Shown: positions 51,180-59,961, counted from the first letter of the stretch. The stretch is 64,000 nucleotides of DNA from Deltaproteobacteria bacterium (GCA_019309565.1 JAFDFZ010000006.1:42661-106660); one strand, 5' to 3'. A program made the numbers and translations. The notes: a model not told the origin generated them from the sequence alone.

Positions 51180-51546
51180 CATGTGATTCATTATAAACCC
51201 AGACCACCTGTTTTTCCAGGCTTTCAATAAATCGTCCACCTTTTTCTTGCATACGCTCCCACTCCCTTAGGGTATATATCAATAGATCGGCCGGCACCGG
51301 AAGCGAGGATAGATCCCATTTCACTGAACGCCGCAGAAATGGCTCGGTGGACTCTTTTACAATGGCTACTATATCAAGATCGCTGCCCACACCCCAATGC
51401 TCTGTCGCATAGGAGCCGAAATAGCCAAGCCGTATCAGTTCGGGATGGCTCAGGGCGACCTGTTTCACCCATTGGCGGACGCTAGCGTCGACGGTTTTGC
51501 GATCCGGCCATTTGAGAACGGACGAATTCAAGGATCTCACCGGCAT
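51151..51546 (-). CDS. MNT-type minimal nucleotidyltransferase
   Basis: A 131-residue nucleotidyltransferase with the active-site motif GSYATEHWGVGSDLDI (GSx10DxD) and a third acidic position around VPADLLIY. It forms a pair with the HEPN protein encoded just upstream, overlapping it by 65 bases. In characterised HEPN/MNT toxin-antitoxin systems the MNT enzyme AMPylates the HEPN RNase to silence it. Its 3' end overlaps the aminotransferase gene. Confidence 0.87.
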   Translation of the reverse strand: MPVRSLNSSVLKWPDRKTVDASVRQWVKQVALSHPELIRLGYFGSYATEHWGVGSDLDIVAIVKESTEPFLRRSVKWDLSSLPVPADLLIYTLREWERMQEKGGRFIESLEKQVVWVYNESHVNQDPQGLS

Positions 51547-51886
51547 ACTTTATCGCTTCTGCGCTTTGAATTGTTCCGTAATGTTCAAAAGGTGCACCTT
51601 CCGGATGACCATTCGGATAACGGGTTGGAACATAAAAATTGTCAAGAACTTTTGCCTTTTCAATCAAATCGTTCGGCACCGATAGGGGAAGTTCGCTTAG
51701 AAGACGCGCCACTACATGGCCCCAGGCCTCCTGATGGCAGCTCAAATGAAGGGCTTTCAGAGCTTTTTCCGCTGACTGCTGAGCGGCAAAACATGCCCAT
51801 TCGTGACGGCCCGCTTTCTTTGAATCAACGGCCTGCTTAAGATCTCTTTCAGCCTGAGAAAACCAGTCTTTCGCCCGATTCGGCAT
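51482..51886 (-). CDS. HEPN domain protein (partner of MNT)
   Basis: A 134-residue all-helical HEPN protein. WFSQAERDLKQAV and WACFAAQQSAEKALKALHL are typical helices, and NFYVPTRYPNGHPEG contains the R-x4-H candidate RNase motif (RYPNGH). With the MNT gene it makes a two-gene unit that may be a toxin-antitoxin module. The large overlap (65 bases) with the MNT frame is unusual; a later MNT start is possible. Confidence 0.85.
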   Translation of the reverse strand: MPNRAKDWFSQAERDLKQAVDSKKAGRHEWACFAAQQSAEKALKALHLSCHQEAWGHVVARLLSELPLSVPNDLIEKAKVLDNFYVPTRYPNGHPEGAPFEHYGTIQSAEAIKYAGEILEFVRSQMAGSQNRRR

Positions 51887-52373
51887 GGTTAAATAACCTC
51901 AAACTTTAAATATTTTCTTTTTTATCACAACCATTGCGGCAGGACAAGCCAGATAATGTGTCTGGACATTTCTCAAAGTCTAAGCATAAAATTCTTGACA
52001 TTTATCTGATTATGTCCTTGATTTAAATCATACATTAATTGGATTTATACCGTTTGAAACAGCCGTTCATCTAATCGAAGAACGATTTCCATCAGATCTG
52101 CAACAGCTATGAAAGCATAAACAGCTTTGCGCTTCAAACTGACCAATCCTCAGGGATTTGGCAATGGATCTTTGGAAGGTATTGCGCAGCAGAGGCGGGT
52201 AACAATGCAGTGAACGATGCAACCCTTTTTCTATGTACTCACAATCCTGGCCATTATTTCTTTAACAAAAGGCATGTTTCGAGAAAAAAGATAATCGACT
52301 CATTCGCTCTGGAAAATGCCTGTACAGGGTAGGCCCAGAGCGGATAAATTCAAGAAAGTGAGGAAACCAGGGA
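51887..52373. other. Intergenic region with a TctA-like gene remnant
   Basis: Upstream of the HEPN/MNT pair (minus) and of the BKACE gene (plus). The middle contains the TctA fragment listed at 52100-52245. The remainder is AT-rich with no clear promoter hexamers. Confidence 0.5.
52100..52245 (+). pseudogene. Fragment of a tripartite tricarboxylate transporter TctA gene
   Basis: One frame reads GFGNGSLEGIA and the next frame, one base shifted, AAEAGNNAVNDATLF. TctA proteins have FGxGxxEGVAAxEAxNNA at this place, and the intact TctA in this window has GEPEGIVAAETANNASEGG. The match across a single frameshift indicates a decayed tctA. Boundaries are approximate. Confidence 0.5.
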
Positions 52374-53201
52374 ATGGAAAAACTCATCATTACAGCAGCG
52401 ATCACCGGAAGCCGTATTACACGAGACATTGCACCGTACATTCCGTACACCCCTGAAGAAATTACTCGGTCATGTATTGAATGCTGGAACGCCGGGGCTG
52501 CCATCGTCCATATTCATGTGCGGGACCCGAAAACCGGATTGGGAACTCAAAACTACGATCTCTTTCAACAGGTGGTCACCCCCTTGCGGGAAAAAACCGA
52601 TCTCATCCTCTGTTTGACCACCTCGGGGATTGCGGGGCTAAACCTCCCCATTGAAGATCGGTTGATTTCTCTTGAGCTTGAACCGGAGCTGGCTTCACTT
52701 GATGCCGGATCGATCAATTTGGGAGGAGGGGTTTTCATAAATCCTCCGGAGTTTCTAGATGCAGCGGCCAAAAGGATGAAAGAGAAGGGGGTTAAACCTG
52801 AAATCGAAATATTTGATTCAGGGATGATCATCACAGCTCTTCGGATGCGAGATGAAGGGAAACTTGATGAGCCGCTTCACTTTCAATTTGTTTTGGGCAC
52901 CCCATGGGGGGCGCCTGCAACACCCAAATCTCTATTGTTTTTGCACGAACACATCCCGCAGAACGCAACCTGGTCTGTCATCGGGATTGGCAGGGGTCAT
53001 TTACCGATGTCCATGATGGGTCTTATCATGGGTGGCCATATTCGTGTGGGAATGGAGGATAACATCTATTACAGACGCGGGGAGCTGGCTAAAACAAATG
53101 CTCAGTTTGTTGAACGTATCGTTCGCATCGCTCGTGAATATGACCGCGATATTGCCAGCCCGAAAGAGGCCAGGGCCATATTGGGTTTGAAAGAACGGTA
53201 A
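52374..53201 (+). CDS. BKACE family enzyme (beta-keto acid cleavage enzyme)
   Basis: A 275-residue TIM-barrel of the DUF849/BKACE family, typified by 3-keto-5-aminohexanoate cleavage enzyme, which condenses a beta-keto acid with acetyl-CoA to give acetoacetate and a new CoA ester. The zinc histidines are in VHIHVRDPKTG; LEPELASLDAGSINLGGG, EIEIFDSGMI and VIGIGRGHLPMSMMGLIMGGHIRVGMEDN are diagnostic. ACCAGGGA precedes the ATG. The keto acid is unknown; dicarboxylic beta-keto acids are among known BKACE substrates. Confidence 0.93.
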   Translation: MEKLIITAAITGSRITRDIAPYIPYTPEEITRSCIECWNAGAAIVHIHVRDPKTGLGTQNYDLFQQVVTPLREKTDLILCLTTSGIAGLNLPIEDRLISLELEPELASLDAGSINLGGGVFINPPEFLDAAAKRMKEKGVKPEIEIFDSGMIITALRMRDEGKLDEPLHFQFVLGTPWGAPATPKSLLFLHEHIPQNATWSVIGIGRGHLPMSMMGLIMGGHIRVGMEDNIYYRRGELAKTNAQFVERIVRIAREYDRDIASPKEARAILGLKER

Positions 53202-53214
53202 GGGAATCGGGAAC

Positions 53215-53319
53215 ATGGCAATGGCATCGGAGATGTTTGCCGGGGTGGGAGGCATGGTGCGATTTTTACAGGATCGTAAGTATGGCATGGATTTGCATAT
53301 GGATGATTATCGGTACTGA
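53215..53319 (+). CDS. Small open frame of 34 codons after the BKACE gene
   Basis: MAMASEMFAGVGGMVRFLQD continues RKYGMDLHMDDYRY to TGA at 53317. AAGGGA lies upstream, 13 bases after the BKACE stop. It may be a real microprotein or the tail of a lost gene. No family recognised. The stop abuts a TGAACGCTGAACCCCTGAAC repeat. Confidence 0.3.
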   Translation: MAMASEMFAGVGGMVRFLQDRKYGMDLHMDDYRY

Positions 53320-53343
53320 ACGCTGAACCCCTGAACACTCGCT
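53314..53343 (+). repeat. Short TGAACxCTGAAC repeat array
   Basis: TACTGAACGCTGAACCCCTG then AACACTCGCT. The same words form the ends of the element at 61027-61358 and occur degenerately, inverted, at about 1777-1799. A dispersed intergenic repeat family. Confidence 0.6.
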
Positions 53344-53375
53344 TTACCTGAGAAATCGAAACAATGATCAATGTT

Positions 53376-53402
53376 GGTTCAAAGTTGAAAAAAAATTTCA
53401 AA
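53376..53402 (+). repeat. Short dyad repeat between convergent genes
   Basis: GGTTCAAAGTTGAA, an A run, then TTTCAAA. It matches 30264-30289 and the inverted copy at 1722-1742. Here it lies between two gene ends, which argues against a promoter role. Confidence 0.45.
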
Positions 53403-53430
53403 GGCGGATATCCCAGGGAAACCTTAGTTG

Positions 53431-53931
53431 TTAAACTTCAAACTTAGAATGAAGTTTAAAATAGTTTTCCATACCCCCGGCGTCAAGTATTTTTTGAATG
53501 AAAGGAGGCAGCGGCTGGCAGGTTAGCGCTTCGTCCCTTGTCAGGTTTTCGATCTTCCCCTTGTTCAAGTCGATTCGCAACCGATCACCCTGGTGAATAG
53601 ATCTGGTATCGACGCGAAGAGCAGGAAGACCAATGTTTATGGCATTCCGGAAAAATATTCTGGCAAACCCTTTGGCAAGAACAGCGGAAATGCCTGCTTC
53701 CTTGATCACCCATGCCGCGGTTTCCCTGGAAGAACCGCATCCGAAATTGATCCCTGCAACGATAAAGTCTCCCGGTTGAATTTCGCTAAAAAACCCGGCA
53801 CGGATATCTTCCATAAGGTATTGAACCATCTGTTTGATGTCTGTCAGCCGGGATTTGTGTTTCCCCGAAATAATGTAATCCGTATTTATATGATCTCCGA
53901 AAACATGCGCGATTCCTTCTACTATGTTCAT
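53431..53931 (-). CDS. Aconitase/isopropylmalate dehydratase-type small subunit (second pair)
   Basis: A 166-residue small subunit. HVFGDHINTDYIISGKHK is the N-terminal motif and AGINFGCGSSRETAAW the substrate loop, followed by AKGFARIFFRNAINIGLPAL. It is the last gene of the minus-strand tct operon and pairs with the large subunit 16 bases upstream. Clearly paralogous with 28833-29324. Confidence 0.93.
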   Translation of the reverse strand: MNIVEGIAHVFGDHINTDYIISGKHKSRLTDIKQMVQYLMEDIRAGFFSEIQPGDFIVAGINFGCGSSRETAAWVIKEAGISAVLAKGFARIFFRNAINIGLPALRVDTRSIHQGDRLRIDLNKGKIENLTRDEALTCQPLPPFIQKILDAGGMENYFKLHSKFEV

Positions 53932-53947
53932 TTCCTGATTCCCTTCT

Positions 53948-55219
53948 TTAAAATGAGCCGGTGCGGATATAATGACGCGGGTCCGCTATGCGTCCTTCCA
54001 ACATGCTTGCTGCCACCGTTGCCGGGGAGGCCAGATATATAAAAGCATTCGGGTTGCCCAGACGGCCCTTGAAGTTTCGGTTGGCTGTTGAGATAACCAC
54101 ATCACCGTCTGCTGGCACGCCAAACGCACCTCCGCCGGAACATCCGCTGCAACTGGGGGTGCGGAAACAGGCGCCGGCATCCACAAAAATGCTGATAAGC
54201 CCTTCGTCTAAAGCTCTCTTTAGTACTTCTCGAGAGCCTGGTACCACGATAAACCGCAGTCCGGATGCGATTTTGCGTCCCTTTAGAATGTTTGCAGCGA
54301 TGCGTAAATCTTCAATTCGAGCCGCCGTACAAGAACATAAGTTTCCCTGGGTAATGGGAGTTCCAATAACTTCTTCTATGGGAACTCCGTTATCGACATA
54401 ATGTGGTTTTGCAACATAAGGCGACAGCGAAGACACATCAAACGTTATTTCTTCCGAATATTCGGCATCCGGATCAGGCAGTACCGGTTCAAACGAACGA
54501 GTCGTGTTTCGTTGGTCCACCCACTGAAGTGTTTTGCGGTCCGGTGCGATCATGCCGGTCTTAGCTCCCATTTCCACCACCATGTTGGTGAGCGTAAACC
54601 GGCCGTCCATAGAAAGGGCGTCGATGATCGGTCCGGTAAACTCTACGGCCTTGTAAGTGGCGCCATCGGCAGTCATAGATGCAATGATATGAAGAATAAT
54701 GTCTTTTGCAAACACCCCGGAGGGAAGGGTGCCGACAACATTGATTTTAATAGTCTCCGGTACCATGAACCATAGTGTACCGGTGATCAAAGCTACTCCC
54801 ATGTCGGTTGATCCCACTCCCGTAGAAAATGCACCGAGCGCACCGTATGTACAGGTGTGAGAATCGGTTCCAATGACCACTTCTCCGGGGAGCACATGAG
54901 CTTTTTCCGGCATTACCACATGGCAAATCCCTTCTCCTTCATACAGTGAGCATCCTAGCTGTAAGGTGTATTCGCGCAATTTTTTATGAACGGCCGCATT
55001 TGCCTCCGAGGGCGCCGGGTAATGGTGATCGATGATCTGAAAGACCCTTTGGGGGTCAAAAAGTTTCTTGCCGTTCATTTTAAAGAACATCTCTAAAGCA
55101 AGTGGGCGATTGGCGTCATGAGATACCGCGGCATCGATACGCGATACGACGATTTCCCCGGCCTTGACCTGTCTGCCGATATGGTTAGATAATATTTTTT
55201 CAGCAAGCGTCATCCCCAT
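53948..55219 (-). CDS. Aconitase/isopropylmalate dehydratase-type large subunit (second pair)
   Basis: I start it at 55219, where AAGGAG precedes the ATG; the longer frame to 55267 would overlap the previous gene. The 423-residue protein has IDHHYPAPSEANA, IGTDSHTCTYGALGAFSTGVG, and cluster cysteines in LCSCTAARIEDL and RTPSCSGCSGG. The last motif is more like bacterial homoaconitase/methylthioalkylmalate branches than standard LeuC (PGCxxC). With a DRE-TIM condensing enzyme directly upstream and a tricarboxylate transporter, it may isomerise the product or substrate of that enzyme. Confidence 0.9.
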   Translation of the reverse strand: MGMTLAEKILSNHIGRQVKAGEIVVSRIDAAVSHDANRPLALEMFFKMNGKKLFDPQRVFQIIDHHYPAPSEANAAVHKKLREYTLQLGCSLYEGEGICHVVMPEKAHVLPGEVVIGTDSHTCTYGALGAFSTGVGSTDMGVALITGTLWFMVPETIKINVVGTLPSGVFAKDIILHIIASMTADGATYKAVEFTGPIIDALSMDGRFTLTNMVVEMGAKTGMIAPDRKTLQWVDQRNTTRSFEPVLPDPDAEYSEEITFDVSSLSPYVAKPHYVDNGVPIEEVIGTPITQGNLCSCTAARIEDLRIAANILKGRKIASGLRFIVVPGSREVLKRALDEGLISIFVDAGACFRTPSCSGCSGGGAFGVPADGDVVISTANRNFKGRLGNPNAFIYLASPATVAASMLEGRIADPRHYIRTGSF

Positions 55220-55244
55220 AAACGATTTCTCCTTCTCTATCTCC

Positions 55245-56471
55245 TTACCCAAGTTTTTTCCGCGCAATGCAAACCATTTCCTTATCTGTTACAAATCTGG
55301 CTTCTTTTTCAGAAAGTGCTCTGATTTCCTCTGTAATCTGTTTAACGGTTTCATCATTCAGGTCAAAAAACCCGGCTTCTCGAAGTTTATCTCGGACAAG
55401 TAAATGATGGGTCAGGCGCCCGAGCGGCAATCGTCGTATATTGCCCACCGCTTCGGCCCGCACCGGCTCATAGGTAAACCATGCCTGCCTCACCCCCCAC
55501 TGATGAGCACCCAGGGTATGGGTGAAAGCATTATCCCCAACCAAAGGTTTAGTCGATGGTACCGGAATACCACTCAGTTCAGCCACCTTTTCAGAAAGTA
55601 CTTTCATCTTTCTAAGGTCCAAGCCCAGATCATATCCATATACATGGGTGAGCACGGTGGCCACTTCATCTAGGGATGCATTCCCTGCACGTTCTCCGAT
55701 TCCGTTTACGGTCACATCCACCAGGGATGCGCCGGCCTCGATTGCAGCAATGGCATTTGCCATCGCCAGTCCAAGGTCATTGTGAGTGTGCACCCCAACC
55801 GGAACATCTAAGGTGTCTATCAATTTACGCACCAAATATCGCATGGCAGTAGGTCCCATCGCACCTGCAGTATCTGAAACACTGACCATGGACGCGCCGG
55901 CATCGACGGCTCTTCGATAGAGATCGAGCAGTGTATCCAGTGGCGTACGCGTAGTATCGGTGGCGCTGAACTGCACATGCAGTCCTTTGCGGGCGGCGCA
56001 CTCGGTGGCATTCAGGATCCTGTCAACTGCTTCCTGCAAGGGAACCTTCATCATATGTTGCAAGCGCACCGGTGAAAGCCCGTATGCAACTGAAATCCAG
56101 GAAATACCCGTATCAAGAGCCTGTTCGATTTGCTCTTTCCATTCAGGCAGGTAGACCAGTGCAATGCCTCCGACTTTGGTTTTCAATCCGAGACCGGCAA
56201 TTGTTTTTATCATCCGGTTTTCGGATTCCGAAAGCCCTGGATATCCTACCTGAATGTAATGAACTCCTACATCATCGAGCATTCGGGCGATATCGATCTT
56301 ATTCTGCAGACTGAAACCGCTCATCGCAGCCTGCTCTCCTTCCCGCAAGGTTTGGTCTTTAAGAAATACCTTCTCGGGAAATTGAAAACCATGGCGAATT
56401 TCCTCAAGAAGGTTGTAATGGCTGACACAAGAATCCTCCTTTAAAGATGGATATTGCTTTAACTGGCTCAT
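55245..56471 (-). CDS. DRE-TIM metallolyase family enzyme (homocitrate/isopropylmalate/citramalate synthase-like)
   Basis: A 408-residue protein with the metal and acetyl-CoA chemistry motifs of the family: KDQTLREGEQAA near residue 38, VSVSDTAGAMGPTA, GVHTHNDLGLAMAN (metal HxH and ND) and NGIGERAGNASLDEV. These enzymes condense a 2-oxo acid with acetyl-CoA; some relatives run as lyases. It lacks a LeuA regulatory domain, so leucine feedback is unlikely. Placed between tctA and an aconitase-like pair, it may make or cleave a homocitrate-like tricarboxylate. Substrate is not decidable from sequence. Confidence 0.9.
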   Translation of the reverse strand: MSQLKQYPSLKEDSCVSHYNLLEEIRHGFQFPEKVFLKDQTLREGEQAAMSGFSLQNKIDIARMLDDVGVHYIQVGYPGLSESENRMIKTIAGLGLKTKVGGIALVYLPEWKEQIEQALDTGISWISVAYGLSPVRLQHMMKVPLQEAVDRILNATECAARKGLHVQFSATDTTRTPLDTLLDLYRRAVDAGASMVSVSDTAGAMGPTAMRYLVRKLIDTLDVPVGVHTHNDLGLAMANAIAAIEAGASLVDVTVNGIGERAGNASLDEVATVLTHVYGYDLGLDLRKMKVLSEKVAELSGIPVPSTKPLVGDNAFTHTLGAHQWGVRQAWFTYEPVRAEAVGNIRRLPLGRLTHHLLVRDKLREAGFFDLNDETVKQITEEIRALSEKEARFVTDKEMVCIARKKLG

Positions 56472-56534
56472 CGCGTCTTCACCTCTGTTTTTTGTGACCT
56501 GTCGGTTTTAGGGATAAATCCTTTTTCAAGGTTT

Positions 56535-58028
56535 TTATGAATCACTCTTTCGGTATCGATGGATCTGAAGAGCAACAGTCAGTAAAGTCATAAAAAACAA
56601 AACAGCAGAAATCGGACGCTTCAAAAATACGGTAATATCGGATCCGAAAAGGCTGGCATAGCGGTAAAATTCCATGTCCAAATTTTTTCCCAAGATGTAA
56701 CCTATAATAAAACTTGTAGTCGGAAAGTCGTACCGCCGAAAAAACCATCCCAGAATTCCAACAAAAAACAGCAGATAGACATCAAAAAACATGTTTCGAA
56801 CGCTGTAAGCTCCCATTGCCATCACTATCATCAGACAAGGGGCCAGGATGCGGGTTGGTACAAACACCACTCGGGCCAGGTAGAATGCTACAAATAACGC
56901 TGCAAATCCTAAAATTAGCATTTGAAATAGGTTTGCCGCGATTAACCCATAGACCATTGCGGCGTTATCCTGAAAAAGCCGGGGGCCGGGTACCAGGCCA
57001 TGCAACGTAAATGCCGCTATTAGAACTGCTGTAGAACCACTGCCGGGAATACCAAGCGCCAGCAAAATGGCCATTGCTCCTCCTTCCGAAGCGTTATTGG
57101 CCGTTTCGGCAGCAACGATCCCTTCGGGTTCCCCTTCGCCGAAGTGCTGGTTTTTTTTGGCTGCTCGTTTGGCCTGAGAATAGCTTAGCAGGCAAGATAC
57201 TGTGGAACCCGCCGCCGGAAGCGTTCCGATCGAAATACCGATCAGAGCTCCCCTAATAATGGTTTTTATATACCGAAAGGTGTCTTGTACGCCCCTCAGC
57301 AGTTTTCGGATATCCTGTGCCCTTGCAACGTTGATGTCGGCAATGAATCCCCTTGTGATAAGGTTCAGCATTTCTGGAACTGCAAAGAGTCCCACAATGC
57401 ATATAACCCTGGGAATCCCATCCTCAAGGCCATCAAAGCCCATAGCACCCCGTACGATACCGGTTACCTCGCTTGTTCCGATCGTTCCAACCAGAAGTCC
57501 GAAAATCCCGATAAAAAGGGTTCGCGCAAGGCTTCTGCCCCTGACTGCTCCGATCACTATCAGGACGAACACGGTTAAAAAAATCATTTCAGAAGGACCG
57601 AACTGCAGGGCAAAACGAACCATTGCATGGATGAAAAAAAGGAGAAAAATGTAACCGGAAAACCCACCAATCACCGAAGATGTTATTTGAAGACCCAACG
57701 CCTCGTTCTGAAATCCCTTCTGGGTCATGGGATAACCGTCAAAGGTGGTGGCGATGGCGCCGGGAGCTCCCGGTGTATTGATAAGAATTGCAGTGATTCC
57801 GCCGCCGGTCAGACCTCCCGTATAGACCGAAGTAAGCAGTACTAAGGCATCGATGGGTTCCATCAGGAAGGTAACCGGCAGAATGATTGCGATCCCAATG
57901 GAACTTGTCAGCCCGGGAATCACCCCGAAAATCAGACCCGTCATCATACCTGCAAAAACCAACACGGGTGTTTTCCATGTGGCGATAAGCTGAAGCCCTC
58001 CGGCAAATGCTTCCCAATCTACCATCAT
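56535..58028 (-). CDS. tctA: Tripartite tricarboxylate transporter large permease TctA
   Basis: A 497-residue membrane protein with about 12 helices. The family motifs GVIPGLTSSIGIAIILPVTF, TAILINTPGAPGAIATTFDGYPM and AAETANNASEGGAMAILLALGIPGSGST are complete. It transports the acid delivered by TctC, together with TctB, using an ion gradient. Encoded 40 bases after tctB. A fragment of a second tctA is at about 52100-52245. Confidence 0.95.
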   Translation of the reverse strand: MMVDWEAFAGGLQLIATWKTPVLVFAGMMTGLIFGVIPGLTSSIGIAIILPVTFLMEPIDALVLLTSVYTGGLTGGGITAILINTPGAPGAIATTFDGYPMTQKGFQNEALGLQITSSVIGGFSGYIFLLFFIHAMVRFALQFGPSEMIFLTVFVLIVIGAVRGRSLARTLFIGIFGLLVGTIGTSEVTGIVRGAMGFDGLEDGIPRVICIVGLFAVPEMLNLITRGFIADINVARAQDIRKLLRGVQDTFRYIKTIIRGALIGISIGTLPAAGSTVSCLLSYSQAKRAAKKNQHFGEGEPEGIVAAETANNASEGGAMAILLALGIPGSGSTAVLIAAFTLHGLVPGPRLFQDNAAMVYGLIAANLFQMLILGFAALFVAFYLARVVFVPTRILAPCLMIVMAMGAYSVRNMFFDVYLLFFVGILGWFFRRYDFPTTSFIIGYILGKNLDMEFYRYASLFGSDITVFLKRPISAVLFFMTLLTVALQIHRYRKSDS

Positions 58029-58068
58029 ATTCTTCCCTGTGGATTTATGGTATCCAATAATCCTGGTC

Positions 58069-58572
58069 TCACCATGGCCAGATGGGGACAGGCACGTGGA
58101 TTAGCCCTTTAAATACCACAGAAACAAATGCTGCAAGGAAGATAGGCAATCCGATGAGCAGCCATAGGTTACGAACTCCAAGGTAAAAACATACTGAGGA
58201 TACAAATAGGACCGATGGAATAAAATACCCCAAAAAAGTGAGACCTATCGTGTAAACGAACAATGAAAGAGTAAAAAATAACCTGCGCTTATCCAAGAAT
58301 CCGCGATCCTTGTCATTTTTATCAGCCTGCGGCTTTGTTTCTATAATCACTTTATCGTGGACGATCACCCTGATACAACCTCGAACGACAAATGGAAAAC
58401 ACACCGCCAGAAAAATCGTAAGAGGGCGAATAAAAAGGACGGACTCAGCCCCTCCATCCGGAGTGCGCACCGTTGAAAAATAATAGTAAAGTGCCCAAAT
58501 AAGAATACCCGTTGACAGCAAAAGCGGCGAAAGGTCTATCTCGATACGGCCTTTTCGTGTCTTGAAATACAC
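58069..58572 (-). CDS. tctB: Tripartite tricarboxylate transporter small permease TctB
   Basis: A 167-residue protein with four hydrophobic segments at about 15-33, 49-67, 95-115 and 118-160 and a charged loop (residues 75-92, KPQADKNDKDRG). Size, topology and location between tctC and tctA identify it as TctB; this family is poorly conserved, so context is the main evidence. Confidence 0.87.
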   Translation of the reverse strand: MYFKTRKGRIEIDLSPLLLSTGILIWALYYYFSTVRTPDGGAESVLFIRPLTIFLAVCFPFVVRGCIRVIVHDKVIIETKPQADKNDKDRGFLDKRRLFFTLSLFVYTIGLTFLGYFIPSVLFVSSVCFYLGVRNLWLLIGLPIFLAAFVSVVFKGLIHVPVPIWPW

Positions 58573-58648
58573 GGGTTTCCTCCAAACAAATATTAGCGGG
58601 ATCGGCCTTCGAACCCTAAAGAGGCACGATCCCGGCAGTTTGAAACGG

Positions 58649-59629
58649 CTACTTAGGAAGTTTGATCTTTAAGAACGCTTCATCCACCTCTTTTACGATT
58701 TCCAGTGTCTTTTCCGGGCCAAACCAATCTCTTCCAATGGCGCCTTTATCACAGAATTCCTGAAATCCTTTGTGCTCTAAAATCAGCTTTTTAAACCCAT
58801 CGACAAGAATCTTCCACCGATCAGGATATGTCTCTTTAAATTTTCTATGAACCGCAAAGAATCTGTAAGAGCCTGCATTGGGCATTCTGATATTGTATTT
58901 GGCAAGAGATTCGTTGATAGGCACAGCATCCGGCCATGAAGCAATTCTTTTATCGGAAAACACCCCTAACGGCACAGCGACCTTCTCCACCGCCAGCATG
59001 CCTGCTGCGCCCCCGGCGGTCATATCGGTATGATGGCCCATAAGTGAGGCACGCGCGGATCCCCCGCCTCCGTAAGCTACGATACGAATATCTAGGCCCA
59101 ATTTGTTGAACAACATCTGTGGCATAATAGCGCCCGCCGAGCTTGCGCCGGGAGCAGCAAAACTGTATTTTCCGGGGTTTTTCTTTGCATCCTTAATGAA
59201 ATCGTCAAGTGATTTCCAACCCATATCCTTATGTGCCGCAAGAAGAGTGGGATCGATCCAGTTAATATTGATGAATGCGAGATCATCCAGGTTCGCAAGC
59301 CCCGGGTTCTTTTTGATCATATTGGTGAAACCCGGTTGATGGTAAGCCCAGATGGTGTATCCATCCGGCGGCTGTTTCATCACGTACTTGAATCCAATTT
59401 TGCCTCCCGCACCCTTTCTGTTCTCAACAAGCACAGAAACTCCCAGGATATCAGGTAAAAATCTCTGAACCGATCGAGCCATTCTATCAACCCCACCGCC
59501 TGGGCCTGTGGAGGTGATGATTCGGATTTCCTTTTCAGGATATCCGGCGCTAACCTCTTGTGCTCCATTGATAAAGCAAAAAAGGAAAAGAACCAAAAAA
59601 CTTGTAATAAAAGTTCGATAATTCAACAT
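58649..59629 (-). CDS. tctC: Tripartite tricarboxylate transporter binding protein TctC (Bug family)
   Basis: AAAGGAGG before the ATG at 59629 sets the start (326 residues). Signal peptide at residues 1-28, then YPEKEIRIITSTGPGGGVDRMARSVQ, the typical Bug N-terminus that caps the ligand carboxylate, VLVENRKGAGGKIG, and GASSAGAIMPQM. These periplasmic proteins bind small carboxylates. It is the first gene of the tctCBA-condensing enzyme-aconitase operon. Upstream lie a regulator remnant and a palindromic operator-like site. Confidence 0.93.
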   Translation of the reverse strand: MLNYRTFITSFLVLFLFCFINGAQEVSAGYPEKEIRIITSTGPGGGVDRMARSVQRFLPDILGVSVLVENRKGAGGKIGFKYVMKQPPDGYTIWAYHQPGFTNMIKKNPGLANLDDLAFININWIDPTLLAAHKDMGWKSLDDFIKDAKKNPGKYSFAAPGASSAGAIMPQMLFNKLGLDIRIVAYGGGGSARASLMGHHTDMTAGGAAGMLAVEKVAVPLGVFSDKRIASWPDAVPINESLAKYNIRMPNAGSYRFFAVHRKFKETYPDRWKILVDGFKKLILEHKGFQEFCDKGAIGRDWFGPEKTLEIVKEVDEAFLKIKLPK

Positions 59630-59732
59630 GGCTACCTCCTTTCTTAAAAGAGAGTTCATTTTGAAAAACGGCTTTCTTCAATGTTTTGATGTAGTTTTTC
59701 TACAAAGCGCTTGTTATCATTATTTACTCTGC

Positions 59733-59903
59733 TTATGGAAACAAGCCTGAGGAAAATCCGGTATCGAGCGTTTGATGTGGATGCGAAAGCATCTGCATGG
59801 TCTCTTCAGTTTGGTTCTGGCAAATGCTTGGGAGAATCTTTTTATGTTTTTTGAGAGCCTCAATGAACCGTTCCCCGGCCATTGCCGGGCAGACCCGTAC
59901 CAT
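59733..59903 (-). pseudogene. C-terminal remnant of an FCD-type GntR regulator (or a small protein)
   Basis: A 56-codon frame starting at ATG 59903: after an N-terminal MVRVCPAMAGE it reads RFIEALKKHKKILPSICQNQ then TEETMQMLSHPHQTL. FadR/FCD regulators end with a helix pair of the form EHxxILxAIxxxDxxxAxxxMxxH, which this resembles. The DNA-binding half is missing. It sits where a regulator of the tct operon would be expected. Confidence 0.38.
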
Positions 59904-59910
59904 TTGAAGT

Positions 59911-59961
59911 ATTGTAAATAAGCTATATGTTCTGTTTACAATTTAAGATTTGGGAAGTCAA
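59911..59961 (-). promoter_or_regulatory. Possible promoter and palindromic operator upstream of the tct operon
   Basis: ATTGTAAA (59911-59918) and TTTACAAT (59935-59942) are perfect inverted 8-base arms, 16 bases apart. On the minus strand TTGACT (59956-59961) could be a -35 with a weak -10 (TAAACA) 17 bases on, inside the palindrome. The layout, operator over the -10, resembles the two GntR sites, but the arms differ. Confidence 0.45.

Noticed and set aside
59813..59828. Sigma54-like TGGCA-N5-TTGG sequence
   Set aside because: The -12 element lacks the GC dinucleotide and it lies inside the regulator-like remnant.
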